Shown here: one piece after another, positions 13,101-26,863 of the stretch
Position numbering within the stretch: position 1 is the stretch's first letter
How the letters are laid out: every line of letters begins with the position of its first letter
Origin: Acanthornis magna
Lineage: Eukaryota; Chordata; Aves; Passeriformes; Acanthizidae
Reading direction: 5' to 3'
Assembly: GCA_036785705.1 (NCBI GenBank)
Contig: JAWUZG010000135.1
Coordinates: 992,001 to 1,056,000, forward strand
DNA: 64,000 nt
The notes under the pieces: model-generated
What the model saw: only the letters and a program-made list of their open reading frames with translations
What the model was told of the DNA's origin: nothing
Database searches by the model: none
Program-made: the position numbers and the translations under genes

Positions 13101-16100
13101 TATGTGTACTGAAGCAACCATATAATTTATCTGGTTTGGAGCTCCTTTCTTCCAGCATATTCAGAGCTTACCGGTATCACTAATAGGAAAACAGAAAGAG
13201 ATTCATCCCTTAATTCCTAAACATCTTGATAAATGAGCAACAGAACCTGCCAACTAGCTAATATAACATGGTATACAGACTGTGATATTAGGTATAAGAG
13301 GTTGGTTTGGCAGGATTTTTGAGTATGTCACGTGACTTGTAAAGAGATGAAAATAAAAGATATTAAATACATAGCCTGCCTCAGTATTTTCCCCAGCACT
13401 CACATGGAAGTGACAACAGAGCTCCTGCTCTTCACTTCAGGTGTTTTATAAACTTGCCTACCTTCTTGACTGCCACCAGTTGAAATGCTGGTGTGAGGAA
13501 TTAGGATTGGATGCCTGGGTGATGAGAAAATGAAAAGGATTGCTCTTCAAATGATTCTGAGGGGATACGCAATAGAGCAGAACCCTTTTTGAAGGATTGG
13601 TTCAAAGGAAAACATAGGCTCAAAATAATGAGCTTTTAAAAACCTGTCTTACTGCTTGTGGTTCCTCACTGTGCTTCAGATATAATTCATATCAAGGTTT
13701 TAGGATTTATCATTACCTAGACTACCCTGACCTCCATCAGTGCCCCGCCTACAAATACAGATAGTCTTTGTGTAGAATGCCTTCATACCCTCAAAGTTCT
13801 AGAAATTTCAGTAACATTAAATAAATAATATTAAAGGCAAAAATGTCTGGCATTACCTAAAATTTTCCCCAATTACTATGAAGAGGAAGAAACTTGTATT
13901 TTGGCTTCCTTAATGCAGTAAGTGTTGGTTAAGTTGGATTTAGCTACTTGACTGTGTCATGATAGATAAAGATTAGAACTGTATAAATAAAATACTAGGC
14001 ACATGGTTAATATTTTTCTAACTAGAAGGCACAGCTAAAAAGTTTGAGTTTGTACATGAAACCAACTTAAATAGTCCTGAGTTTTGAAAATGCACCCATT
14101 TTCAGTTTTTTTTCTTCTTCTCCTTATTTGGTGAGGCTTCCTTTATTTTTCCAGGGATCAGCTGAGGAACACTGGTGCAATATTCTTCCCTGGCACTGGT
14201 GTCCCTTGTTCAGTGACACTGTGTGTCCCATGTGGTCATTCCCTCCAAGGGCGTTATTGTAACAGTATATTAGAATTTTTTTCCTTCCTAAAATTAGTCT
14301 AAGGCATTTCAAATACTTGGCCTTAAGGGCACGGCTGATTCATGTGGGAGCTTTTCAAGGGAAAAATGGTAGTAATGTGCCCAAACTCTGTTTTCCTGAT
14401 GTGGGGAAAGGGCACTGAAAGTATTCTATGCCTTTGAAAATGCTTTTTCTTTTGGTCCCCAATTTATTTTCGTTTTTATTGCTTAAATATTGCCCACGAA
14501 ATATTAGCCAGTTGTAGCGCTTGATTGAATTATGAGTAAGATGAGCTAAAAAACATTGTTCTTCCATGTTTCTTTGTGTCATTCAATAGCTCTGATCTGA
14601 CTTCTGAAGTATATTTACACATTTTTCTTGGAGTTTCATGACATCATCACATCTGTAGATTTAGGGGTCTGATGCAAATGATGATCTGATTCTGTTAAAA
14701 TGATCAGTCTGCCAAAACATGAACAACATTTTGTATTCTCTCCATCTCTTACATGACTGAACAGATTCCAGTATTTTATGTTATGGACTTTGTTTTGAAT
14801 CACACTCTTTCGTTGCATGCATGAAGTTTTTTGAAACTTTCTTCTGATATATCAGTATTGGCAACAGCTGGTCCTCCCTTCCTTAAGCACCCAACACTTT
14901 TCACAAACTTTTTGACTCTTAAAAGAGTACTACTTGTGGGTTTTGTAATCATTTTAGCATCATGGTTTTTTTAGTTAAATGCCCACACAAATAGAAATTA
15001 AAGGAATCTTGGGATGATATAAAGTTATTTGGATTAATTAATCCCTATCAAAACTTCACTGAGCTATTTACATATGTACTATAGGTCAATATAGACCTCC
15101 ATTTTAATTCATGTCTTTATGTAAAAACTTCTTTACAGCCTGGATATTTGCTTCCATGTGCTTTGCCTGTGAGCTCCAATAAGTATGACTCAGAGATGTT
15201 GCTTGGACTTTCATTTTTATTTTAAGCATAAAGACTATTGTAGTTCCAACAGATTATTATTTAAAAGTTGGTTTAAAAATACTAAACAGATAAACATTTA
15301 AGAAAACTCCTTTACCATGCAGCCAAATATTTCATAAAGTATGTATAGTTTTTACTTCTACTCCTGCAGAGAATGTAAGAAATCATCCTATTTTGGTACC
15401 AGTATAATGTGTCAGAATAGTTGTGCTTTGTGGTCTAATCAAAAATATTAGCTGAAATGGGGAGGATGAGGGTCTTAATGGATTGCTATATGGACAGAAG
15501 AGATTTTTTTGTTCTTTAGTATAAAAGGAATCATCCAGTGATTCCGTTGAAAATATTTAGTTTGAACACTGATATCGAAATATTGCACTGAAAGATAAAC
15601 AGATGACTTCAGAATGATGGTAGCAAATGCAATTATGCTTCAACCCACAATAATCTTAAGTGAGATATTTTATTAAATGTTAATAACTTTGGGGACTAGA
15701 CTGGCTTCTTCTTAGGTCTTTCAAATAAGAGTTGTTCTGTGCAACAAGATGCCTGCAATATAAAGGTGGAATGTGTACCAAGGGGTGATTCTGAGGGCTT
15801 AAAACCATTTGAGATTTATTAGTTTTCTGGAGTTGGGTTAACATGGTTCCGTGAATAGGCACAAGGCCTGGAGAGTGGGATTAGGAAGGTTTCCAGAGGC
15901 TCTGAACTCATGTCAAGCAAACCTGTCATGCCAAGCAGCTAAGTCAACTGAATAGGGAAAAGTCTTGGAAGTGCTTTATCAATGCATAATGTTTGTAAAT
16001 TTTATTCAATTAATTTACAGCTGCAGGGCTCATGAGGCTGAAATTAAAGTTTTATAAAGTTTTGATAAGGAAGCAGCCAAAACCAAACAAAAACATTTGA

Positions 16101-16270
16101 TTAGCTTTGGATGTTTTTTTAACAAGTTGGCAGGGGAACAAAATTGCAAGCAAGTATTTCAGAGGAAGGTGTACCTAGTCTTGGGAGCTACTGTAGTCGG
16201 CTGGATTGGTAGCAGAATGCCTGCCAGGATCCTGCATGAAGTGCCTGCAGGTATGCTTAACATTTGCTTC
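7198..16270. other. AT-rich non-coding DNA, no gene seen
   Basis: About 9 kb of low-GC sequence. Open frames are sparse: 8,772-8,978, 12,379-12,708, and four minus-strand frames between 14,124 and 15,862. None has a recognisable domain. The 109-codon frame at 12,379 contains one hydrophobic stretch but no homology I can name. Simple repeats are limited to short T- or A-runs and TTA triplets near 9,145. I cannot assign transposon families here, although old unrecognisable copies are likely. Confidence 0.6.
10372..10402 (+). repeat. A-rich simple repeat (AAAAG)n/poly(A)
   Basis: A run of A interrupted by regularly spaced G (AAAAG units) passes into twelve A. It could be the remnant of a retroposed tail, but no flanking element or target-site duplication is recognisable. 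Confidence 0.85.
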
Positions 16271-16285
16271 CCCCTCTGCCAACAG

Positions 16286-19200
16286 GTGCCTCGAGGAAAA
16301 GCCATGTCCCAGAGAAAAGCCTCTGGAATTTAGTGCTACCAAAAGTACTTACAAATAAACATTGTGCTTTAAATTCCTGTTATTTTTACGACAAGATTAA
16401 ACAGAATTTACTTCAGACAAAACATGAGTGAGAAAGAAGATATGCCAGAAGATGCCCAAGGTGCTAGCATACGAGCTTTACAATTTATTTTTTTTTTAAA
16501 TTTTAAATTATTGGGACGATCATGCAAACACTCAACTTCTCCTAGAGTCCTTTGGATATGACTTGGCAAGATCACAGTCAGGGCTGCCACCCCCTTTCTC
16601 TGTTGATTGTGGCTGAGTTAGGAGAAATGGCGTTGCTTGTTGATATCTTAGTTTTGTCCCTTATGTAAGCCCAAGACAGAGCAGAATTCTGGAACCAAGC
16701 TTAACCTGAGCCCTCCCTCTCATATGCAACGCGTCTTGCTGAGGGAGCAGTTTCTGTTCCTTTTAGTTGTATGCATTCATTACTTCATATTTGCATTACT
16801 GAAAAGAGCAGCATTTTTGTTGTTTTCTTACATGCATTGTTAATTTTTAGACTTGGGTTCCCATTCATCAATATTGTTTCTTAAAATAATAACTGAGTGA
16901 ATTATCCAGTCAGCTTTTACACTTCCAGTGATTGTGAAATTTGTATTTTATTTGCAACCTTCTCCCAGTATATCTACAAAGAAAAAGGAAATTCCATTAA
17001 AATCAAGTTATCACGTGGGAACCCACCTGCTTTTGCTGAAATATTTGGATTTATTTTGGGGAAATCTAAAGAAAATGCTTCAATTTCTGTCAGGTCACAA
17101 TAAAAGCAAGCAATTCAGTTTGTTAAGAGCATCTTTCAAGGGAGTGAGTGGTGTAGGCTTGATGCATTGGATTAATTTCTGAAATTACAGATGAGAATCT
17201 TCCCTGCACTGCTGCTGTTCTGGAAGAATTTGAAGGCTTTGTAAGTGTAAATTGTGCCACGCACTATGGTTATTTGACGTTGAACTCATTGTTCATGGTT
17301 GGATGCTAAATATGTTTTGCAATGTCATTTCCATAAAAGTTTGAAAAGAAGCAAGTCTTCCTTTATTAAGTAATGTTTCCTTCATAAATCCTGCTGACAT
17401 TTTAGGATTGGAGGAAAAAGTGGAGACAAGTAGCTTTCAAATTTCCTTCTATCTTAGAATAACACTGTGACCAAGTGCCCAGACTTTCTGGTGAGGTTTG
17501 CATGCCTTCCACTGAGTTTTTTACACTGGGGCAGCAGGTGAAAGGCATCTGGGTTTGTCCTGGGAGAGTTTATAGAAAGTCTTAAAAGGCATTTTATGAA
17601 GTTTTACTGAAATTTTAAAAATTTTTTGCATGGCCCCTACCCAAGTTCATGATTGTGAAATATAATATAGGGACGAACATTCAATCCAGTCTACCTCTCC
17701 AATACAGAGGAGATACTAGAAGTTCATTATTTGAATGCTTTGGCATGATTTTTGGTTCTGTGTGCTATTTGCCCGGTTTCATTCTGGTTTTCCATATTTC
17801 CTTCTTCAAATGTCTCTGTGGATTGTTCTAATGTAGTTTGGAAGTTGGCAGAGCATTGTCTTAAACCTGAAAGTTTTGGTATAGTGTGACATCCATTGTT
17901 TTCCGCTGTCACTAAGAGCAAAGAAATCTTGCTGAGCTGTGAAACTGCACACTTAAAACCAAGTGCTGCATTTATGTGAAATTAAACACATTCAATATCA
18001 AACTTTGCACAAGATTCAGATTTTTCTGTCCTAACTTTGCATGAAAAAGATCATCTTTTTCTATCTTAACTTTGCATGAAAGAAATGAAGAAGATTTCTC
18101 TGAAGTCTGAAAATATTTGGGTTTGCATTCATTAATGTAGTGTCAGTATATAGATGACTTCTGCACTTTCAAAACAGGCTCAACTCCTCCCCCCGCAGTT
18201 TCTTTAGGGTGTTTAGAATGATCATGGTTTTTATTTCACTGAAGAGACAATACATTTCTTAAAAGGTAGCCATGACATATTGACTCCTTAATCACAGCAA
18301 TAATTATACATGATTTTTCCATGTATCAGGATCAGCCTGTTTATTTCTGTGTGAGAAAAATAAATTATGTTTCTATATAGGATTCTTAAATGACGGTAGA
18401 AGAAAAAAGCAAAGCTCTGCTTGGAATTGCATCTATTATTAAGACTCTCAGAGCATTAAAAGCATTAGAATAATAACCTGTTACAATAAACCAATGATAT
18501 AGCTAAGCCCTCTCTTCTTGAAGAGGAGAAGTCTTGATTCATCGCTCAGGTGTAAATATATGTCACAGAAGTCAGTGATTTGGTAAGATAGACAGTGATT
18601 CTCTGAAATTAATAAAACTTTAAAACAAAGATATTTAAAGCAGCAAATCAGGAACTGAAATGCCAGGAGTCATGGGAAAGATGGACTTGTTCTCATAAAT
18701 AGTTGGTCTGGATTTTAATGAAACCGTTTTATAGCAGAAACAAAGGAATATTATATTCATTATGATAAAGATATTATGAGATGAAAAATTTTCTATGCCT
18801 ACACAGCGTACTTGCTTTCTGATAGCAGCTGTAATTTGTGTGGGTTCTATGCAGTCAGTCCATTTTTAAGTCTGTTGCATTATTCCCTATATTACAAAAT
18901 GCCCATATGTTGTTAGCTTCTACTTTAAGGGAATAAAAGTAAAAGCTGTTTCTGCAAAGTCTAGCGTAGAGACTAGGAAGGTGTTTCTGCTGTTTTAAAT
19001 CAATTATATTTGTCTATAGCACTCAGCATGGCCTCAAAAATAAAAGTTGTGAGGAGAGGGAGTAGGTTTCTTCACAACTTATCCTGAGCTATGTGTCCTG
19101 GAGAATTTTAATTTAGTTGGAAGAAACTGATCACATGACTGAGGGCTCTGGGGCTCTCTGATATGCAGTTCCTCTCAGTCTTAGGGGCAGCAACTATTTC

Positions 19201-22200
19201 AGCAATAGTCTGCCTTTAAATGTTAAGGTCTGAGAGATGCACCCATGTTCAAGCAGGTACTATCTTTGTACTGTTGCATTTATCCTTTTGTTGTACTCCC
19301 AGTTCCCTGTAGCCTCTGCACTGCTCTTAGGCACTGCTTTTGCCTGACTCTGACCCTCCTCCCCTCCAAACACCTGGGAGTATAAAAAAGCCACCATTAG
19401 ATCCAGCCCACTGTTTGTGTCCGGGGTGTGTTTCTTGTCAGTGCAGCCAGGGCCACTTCCACTGACAGCCATGCTTGGAAGAGTTACGGACGGTCAGAAG
19501 TGTGGTCTGGCAATGGTTTATTGATAAGAAGGCAATGGGGGTGGACAATGGACACTGCTGACATCTTCATTTAGGCATAAGAGCTGCAAGAACATTCTTT
19601 GATAGAGGCTGATTTTGAAAACAAACTTGCTCAGTGAGGAGGTGCTTGGTGAGGCTTCCCATATGAGAAATGTCCATCTTTGGGGTAAACAAGAACATAA
19701 CAACAAAATAAGCAGTCCAACTGCTGTTTCAGGAAACTGGTTTATTGATTACTTATGGCAATTGATACTCTAAATGCAGTTAAATTCTGGTGGGCCAAAA
19801 GCAATATTTGAGAAAGCTGATCTTCCCACGATTGACTGACACATGACACTGAAGCCTGATCCTTGTTTCTGGTTGACTTACAGCTAAGACTTCACCCTGT
19901 TTTGTAGCTTCTCTTTAAAACACATCGAGTTTTTTAATGAGATTTCAGGAAATTACTGTGTTTTTCAGTCATCCCTTTTACTTTCTTTGGTTTTGTAACT
20001 TACTGATAATATACTCTTACAAAAAATAGCTGTCTGCAAATGGTAGATAATGTGAGGGAGATGTAGTGGCCTGTAAACTTTCTTCTAGAGAAATTTAACT
20101 CTGAGTTCAAGGCAGTCTGATTGCCGAGAAGATAAGCTATGGTCAGTGGTGTGTTTATGAGTACAGAGATCTTCCTGCTATGGGAGCACTTGACGAGAAA
20201 CAGAGAAGGCATGTGAAGAGCTAAACATGCAGCAAGACTGTTTATATCCTCCTGACTACTTCGCTCCTCTGCCTATGCAGAGATTTCCTAATTTTCTGTC
20301 TTTATTCTTCTCCTTGATTTTATGTAGCTTAATCCAGGATTGCTTAGGGCAATTTGCTCATTATAGTGCAAATGTTTTAGTCTCTCTCTGTTATGAAGCA
20401 AGTTCCCTTTACTAAATTATTTTCTCATGTCTGTGCGTTCTTTGCCCTGCCTCAAGTGGGGACTAAAGGAACAGATGTACTGCATATATACTGCATATCA
20501 TTTTCATGTCTGCTGCAATATTTCTGTGTTATAGTGCAGAGAAAGACAGTGTTGTAGAGTAGTAGTTTAAACTTGTCGTAGTTTATCGTGCAAAGAAGAA
20601 AACAAATATTAACAAATGCTTTATACTTGTTATTCTGTAAGTTATCCAGATTTGCTGACTTCTACCTCAGCATTTCTATTTGTATCCTAACTATCATAAT
20701 ATTTTTGCCTTTTTAAAAAAAATACATCCTGTCTCCCCAGTATGGAATGATTTGCAGTACTTCCTCACACATATTAGCTAAAATCCCTGAAAGGCAGCTT
20801 GGGATAAGGGTCATCTTTGGTAGTGGCAAGAGGCTGTAGAATTTTTCAGCATTCAGTCAAATGGAAAGGACTTTCAGTTCACTGTGGGAAAGAGAAAAGT
20901 GCACAATCTTTGGTGAATCTTCCCGTTACTAACTGATTTTGAAAATATGTTAATTAATGTGATGGATTGTTACTCTTTCCATTTAATAGTTCAATTACAA
21001 AAGTCTGCTGAGAGCAGAGAGCAAAGCACACAGGTGTTCACCAAGCAGTGTGTGTGTGGTAGCTCGGCAGAGCCAGGGCTGGCCTGTGCAGGTGCCCACA
21101 CTGTGCCATCTGAAGTGTGTTTGTCACAGGGATCTCACACCATGTGGAGGGTGTATGCTGTATGTCCTGCTACTGCTGTCAGCAGCTGGATGGCACTTAA
21201 AAGGCACAGTCATGGGCATGCCAGAAAGAAAGTTAGATTGGCATTCAAGAGGTTAATTAGAATAGGAAAGAGCAATTAAAGGGACGTGACAATGTCTTCA
21301 TAAAACAGTAATTGAGCGCTCTTCATTAAGTGATCTCATTAAATGAGGCAGAGGATTTGTTGTTGTTGAAATTCTGGACTTGCTATTAAGATTCTCTAAT
21401 CAGCTTTCTGAAAGGGGAGTTATTACAATACCATAACTTTTGAAACCTTTTATTGTTCTCAAGATACTGCGAGGTGTGTTTTGTGTGGATGTATTTTCCT
21501 TGGCATCAAAATGGAGAACTGGAAATAATAATGTTGCTTGTGTAGGAATGTCACGAGTCCATTATTTTTATTTGCCCCACCTATGAGACAAATGAAGGTT
21601 TAGCTCCTAGTTTCAGTAATTGCATCCTTGTATTATGTATGTTGTGTGGTAATGTGGCTGCATATGCAGAATACAAATCAATACCTTAACAGCAAGTAAC
21701 AGATGGATGGCTCCTGCGAAAGAACTTTGTTGTCCATTTATTGATCACAGTTATGTTAACAGAGACATACCATAACTACCAGTGCCAAAATAAACATCAG
21801 TTTAAATAGTGGTCCTGTGAGAACAGGATTGTTGCTGGTTTACTTGGTGAGAGCAGTCTTGTCAACTGCTCGACTGATTCTTAAATTCTCTGAACTTAAA
21901 CAAAGAGCAGGAATGTTTCAGAGAGATGTTTGTGTTGTATAAAATACCTTAAATATTGTGAAGAATTAAAGCATTTAAATCACAACAAATAAAACCTCTT
22001 ATGGAAAAATATTAAGTAAAAAGAGGCACAGTGAAATGCTGCTGATTTAAAACCAACCAAAAAAGAAGTAATCGTTTTACCTAATGTGATGCTGTTCATA
22101 TTCCTGCTGTGTATCGTTGGCTCAATGATTTCTGTTGGTTTTCTTTTCTACCTCTGGATATAAGACCCACAGAACTGCAGGGGCACATGGAGAAAGGACA

Positions 22201-22476
22201 GCAAAACTCAGTCTGCATCAAGTATTTCTGTTGTAGAAAGTAAGCAAAATGAAAGCAGATGGAAAAGCTTCATATCACTCTAAGTCCCTTACCATGACCC
22301 TCGATACTGTGTGCTGCAGCGGTAAATGCCCACACAGTGATTCGGTTACTAATTATTTTTGAAGTTATTGATGTCCTTCCAAAATCTTCTAAAGTGATTT
22401 ACATGTGTGAGTGTGTGACATACATTTCATGGATATGTTTGTGCTCTTGTTTGTCTCGCTCTCTGTTTTGCACTGT
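16286..22476. other. AT-rich non-coding DNA, no gene seen
   Basis: Apart from the short tandem duplication at 18,021-18,085, this stretch has no structure I can name. A TATAAAA string lies near 19,381 in a slightly GC-richer block (19,270-19,480). Without an LTR boundary or transcript evidence it is not called as a promoter. Short open frames (19,260-19,706, 20,000-20,415, 20,947-21,279) are unremarkable. Confidence 0.55.
18021..18085. repeat. Imperfect tandem duplication, 35-bp period
   Basis: TTTTTCTGTCCTAACTTTGC at 18,021 is repeated as TTTTTCTATCTTAACTTTGC at 18,056, each followed by ATGAAA. A weaker AACTTTGCAC just before (18,001) may be a third decayed unit. Confidence 0.8.
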
Positions 22477-22527
22477 GGCCCCAGCTCTGTGACGGCCCCA
22501 GCTCTGTGACGGCCCCAGCTCTGTGAT
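22477..22527. repeat. Three tandem 17-bp units
   Basis: GGCCCCAGCTCTGTGAC occurs at 22,477-22,493 and 22,494-22,510. A third copy at 22,511-22,527 differs only in its last base. The units are GC-rich against an AT-rich surrounding and nearly identical, so this is probably a young, possibly polymorphic minisatellite. Confidence 0.93.
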
Positions 22528-25500
22528 TGCCCAGTGTCAGTTATCTTCTTGCCTCCTCTTGGCACAAAAACAACTTGTTCCCTTTTAGAGGAAGCCCTGG
22601 CTTCTGAACACAGATATATTGACATCTTTTCCACATATCCACCAGGGCCTGCTTTCTACAGAGCAATGTAAATATAACCAACCTGGAACAGCATGAATGC
22701 AAGCCAATATATGTCATTTGCTGCCAATTTTTCTTCTATATTGCAAAAGCAGTTTAGAGGCATCCACAACATACCCTTACTGTAAACAGCATTGCTCTGA
22801 TTAGTCATAGTAATAAAAGTCCATTTTTCTTAAATGGCGTTTCAGTGAAGTACTAATTAATTCCGAGGATTTGGGAATTCACATTGTGTAGCTTGTGTTT
22901 TCTATTACCAACATATGTAATTTATTGTAAAAGAAAAAAAATACATGAGGGGAAGAAGAGAAAGACATATAACATTTTAAAAGTGACAGGGAAGGTAGTA
23001 GGTAGTAGGTAGTAGTCTTTAGTCTCAGACAACCTCCTAGACATAAACAAGGAAGGACCCTGTAGGAAATGTGGCTTTTTGCCTCCTGTCAGTAGGAGAT
23101 TTTGAGATTGCATTGCCTGTGTTTGCTCTTGCCTTTTGCTCCTGAAGTTCAGAAGATACCATTACCCCTCAGTTGTGTCTTGGCAGCTACACTGGCGGCA
23201 TTTGTATCCTCACAATTTTGGGAATATGGGACTATAGGAGGATAGAAGTGGCCCAGTGTTTTCTTTCCTCTTTTAGCATTTAAACTAATTATCTCTTTTA
23301 TTTAAGTAAATTACTGAAGAAACTATCCATGTGTTTACCCAGTTCTTCCATACGCACTGGAAAGCAGCTGTGGCAAATTCAAACAGAAGGCATGGCACAT
23401 CAGCTCATACCCCTTCCCTCAGACTTAGCTGTTTTTTGTTTTTGGGGGTTTTTTTTAATGGTTGAATCCTGTAATTCCTTTGAGGATTAGAAAGCTCTCA
23501 AAGACCTTCGAACCAGTGTCTTGCTTTTGTTCCCTTCCTTGTAGGGAGAGCACAGAACATCCCCTTGCCGCATTGGTTGCTGTCCCTTAGATAATGCATA
23601 GAAATGATGAGACCCACTGCTCCTGACAGCCTGCCTTTTTTTGGTGGGGGGGTAGAGTGGGAGGGAGCAGCATTTTTTATCTGTAGATGTAGAGGTGTGT
23701 CAGGAAGCTCAAAGAAAATGCACTAGTTTGCATGATTTAGCATATGGAGAAGATACCCAGAATTCAGCCTGATGTATAGCTCATATCTGTGAGAGGAAAA
23801 GGAAACAAAGCCCAGACTATGATTTGCAACAACACTAATTTATATTGTGAATTATGCTTATGGCTGGCTGAATTTGACTGAGAAATAAGACTGACATTAC
23901 ACATATTCTTTGGTCCTTCTTTATCTTCTGCTGAGGAGGAGAGAAACAGCCACTCTGTCCTCAAACAGGGATCTTGACTAGGGGAGCCAGAAGCACGCAG
24001 CACATAAAAATTGGATAATTGTGCTAAATAGAACTAGGAACTTTTTGTTCTGAATGCCCTTGTCAGACTGTCTTTCCTTATACTTGCCAGCTAATTAGCA
24101 TCTACTGATAGTTATTTTGTTTCAGGGTGATAGGAAAACTTAATTTGTGCTGTTAATTACTTTTCATCAATTTTCCCATCTTTGAATGGATAGTATATGT
24201 ACCTATACTATTACTGAACTGAAAAAAACCCTCCTAGATGAAGTGAAAAAAAAATATTAGCTTGTCTTTTCTCACTAATTTTAATGATTTTTAAGAGAAT
24301 GAGACTGGATTATGATACATTACATCTTAAGTGTAAATGCTAATTAAAATTGATTATAAATTCTAGCAAAATCATAAAGGCAGCATGCAGCTCAGAGAAT
24401 TGTTTTCAAATGAATTCCTGGAATCTTTCTAGATGCAATCAAAATGTTTTTAAACATTAATATGTTGGGTTACATAAAGAATTTTTACTTAGTCATTAGC
24501 CAGAAAAACAAGTGAAATCTTTATAATATGACCTATTATTGCTATCTAATGGAAATAATTGTGGAGACAGCATAATGTAACTATGCAATGAGTTCTCTGA
24601 AATATATGTTCTGAAAGCTGATGAGATGACAAGCTGGATAAAATTGCTGTGTAAACACAACTTGGTTATGGAGTGCAGACAACAGTTTCTTTAATTGTAG
24701 GTTTTGATTTAGTGGGACTCATACCTTATCTGTGCTTTTGCTTTCTGATGGATGGAAATGTAGCACTTTCTGAACATTTCTGTTTTGTTAAGGTCTGTCT
24801 TACTTCTTTGCTGGCAGAAGGTGAGGAATTGGGTTTAACTGGGGAGTAGAGAAAGACAGCCAAAGTGACTTTTGTCAGTAGAATCATTACAAAACTTATG
24901 GAGGCTTCTGCTGAAGTGTTACCAGGATGCCTCCTTAAGTCTATTTATGTTGGGCTGTGTAGCTGTGGAAGTTTGTCAGTGTCACTCAGAAGCTGGGGAG
25001 CCATTGTGAGAAGAAAGCCACTTGTGCTTTCTTCTCCCTGTATTTGCAAAACTGTTCTCCAGCTCCACACCTGAAGGGATGCTGATTTCTGTGAAGGCTG
25101 AAGAGTCCAGTCCTGTCTATAGTTTACACTTGCACAACTCATCAGCACACTCCCTCCCCAGGGACACAACCCTCTCAGACACCAGAGGTGCACCAGGATG
25201 GGTGTGTCCCCTCTCTCTGCCTGCCATTAGTGCAAGTGCAAGGGCTCGTCACCCAGGAGGAAGCTCGCTGTGTGTGCTAAGGGGAGCACCAGGCTGTTCA
25301 CCCATGGCTGCATGCTTTGGCCACTGTCACCAATAACCCTTCAGACTCCTGGTGGAAGCTCCTCCCTTGATTTCAGATAGCTCTGAACCAGATACTTGTT
25401 TTTTATAGGTACACTTAGTATTGCTACCATCTGCTTCTAATTTTTCCTAACCCAGTAAAAGATATATGTAACCAGAACTGTCTATCTGTTTACATTGCAA

Positions 25501-26315
25501 GTACCAAAGTTAAATAAAGAACAGCACAGCATTCAAACTTGGCAAAAGGCAAAGCAGGATCTGTCAGTGGGAACAGATTTTGCCTTCCTGATTCATGTGG
25601 CAATAGAGCAAAGGTGGCCACCACTCTTTAATGTACTTATGGTATAACTGTTTTATTAGAACAAGGGAAGCTATTCCTAACACTCATTCACTGGATTTGT
25701 CTCTGAGAAAGAGGTTATGATTGTCACAGGAAGGGTGCCAATAGGTGGGATTGATAGGTGACAGAAGTGTCCCTGAAAGAGCTGTCTGAGCCCTAGTGGG
25801 CTCCCTGTGGCTGGTGGAGCTCATGATACCTGGTCAAGGGGAAGGTGAGAAGCCCTAGGCAAGGGAATGATGCCTCAGTGATCCTGCAGGATGCATTTTG
25901 GGTGAGTGATTTGGATTGTTTTGCTATTAGTTGTCTAATTCAGCCAAAACTAGTTGAGCAGAGAGGAGGACATTAGATTTCAGTGGTATTTATCCTTCCT
26001 AAGAGTGTTACAGCTATTGGATGCTGGTAAAGGATTCATGCTTAAATTTGTCGGTAAAAATGCAAAACAAAACAGAGAAGCCAGCTCTCGACGTCATGTG
26101 TTGTTAATCGGTGGAAATCCTTGCCGCAGGCCATTGTGTGTATTAAAACATCATGAAAATTCCTGACAGTGTTCTCTGGAGAATTAGTAAATGAGTGAAA
26201 GCATGCTTGGCTTAAGAAAAGCTGTGGCTGTAAATGTTTGGAGTACAGAGAGTACTTGAAGGAAGTGTAGTTCCTTCTCTTCCTCTGCCTGTTTCTGAGG
26301 CTTTGCCTTAGCCTC
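22528..26315. other. AT-rich non-coding DNA
   Basis: No gene is supported. It holds the short GGTAGTA repeat at 22,994, a T/G-rich patch near 23,430-23,460 and a G-run near 23,645. Open frames such as 24,945-25,336 overlap each other in opposite orientation and have no recognisable product. Confidence 0.55.
22994..23014. repeat. Three perfect GGTAGTA units
   Basis: A seven-base unit is repeated three times without mismatch. It superficially contains the let-7 seed string but there is no complementary arm nearby, so it is only a simple repeat. Confidence 0.9.
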
Positions 26316-26863
26316 TGTCATGGTTTAACCCCAGCCAGCAGCCGAGCCCCAGGCAGCTGCTCGCTCTCTCCCCCACCAGTGGGACTGGGGAGAGAATGGG
26401 AAGGGTAAAAATGAGAAAACTCGTGGGTTGAGATAAAGACAGCTTAATAGGGAAAGCAAAAGTCAAACACACAAGCAAAGGAAAACAAGGAATTAATTCA
26501 GTGTTTCCCAAGGGCCCCATCACAGGTAACAGTGACTTGGGGAGGCAAAAGCCATCACTTCAGATGTTCCCCTTCTTCCTACTATATCCCCCCTCCCCTG
26601 AGCAGGATGTCACATGGTCTGGCATTTCCCTTTGGTCAGTTTGGGTCACCTGTCCCAGCTGTGTCTCCTCCCATGCACCTCCAGCCTCCTCACCAGCATG
26701 GCTGTAGGAAAAGCAGCAAAGACCTTGGCTCTGTGTATGCCCTGCTCAGCAGTAACAAAAACATCTCTGTATTATCATCACCATGTTCAGCACAAATCTG
26801 AAACTAAGCCCCATATGAGCCACTGTGAAGAAAACCAACTGTACTGCAGCCAAAACCAGCACA
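26316..26863 (-). mobile_element. Solo LTR of an avian endogenous retrovirus (ERVL-like)
   Basis: The plus strand opens TGTCATGGTTTAACCCCAGC and ends CCAAAACCAGCACA, giving the TG...CA termini of a retroviral LTR. In between, the blocks 'CTCGTGGGTTGAGATAAAGA', 'CAGTTTGGGTCACCTG' and CTGCTCAGCAGTAACAAAAA match an LTR family I recognise as very common in birds. The minus strand is the likely sense strand, because there a CTATTAAG poly(A)-signal-like string is followed by the TATCTCAACCCACGAG end region. No internal retroviral genes flank it, so it is a solo LTR left by recombination. I could not find a matching target-site duplication: GCCTC lies on the left and GTAAG on the right. The class assignment is from memory. 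Confidence 0.88.

Noticed and set aside
16270..16375. Possible terminal exon: acceptor-like CCCCCTCTGCCAACAG, short frame, stop, then AATAAA at 16,354
   Set aside because: The signals are individually weak, the peptide is not recognised and no upstream exon is visible. AATAAA is frequent in AT-rich DNA.
19370..19420. TATAAAA string with downstream GC-richer DNA, promoter-like
   Set aside because: There is no LTR boundary, CpG island, initiator or coding sequence downstream, and a single TATA string is expected by chance.
22477..22527. CRISPR-like direct repeats
   Set aside because: The units are directly adjacent with no spacers. All tandem arrays in the window are ordinary mini- or microsatellites.
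22994..23014. let-7-like string GGTAGTAGGTAGTAGG
   Set aside because: There is no complementary arm within precursor distance and the repeat is a simple GGTAGTA triplication, so it is not a microRNA gene.
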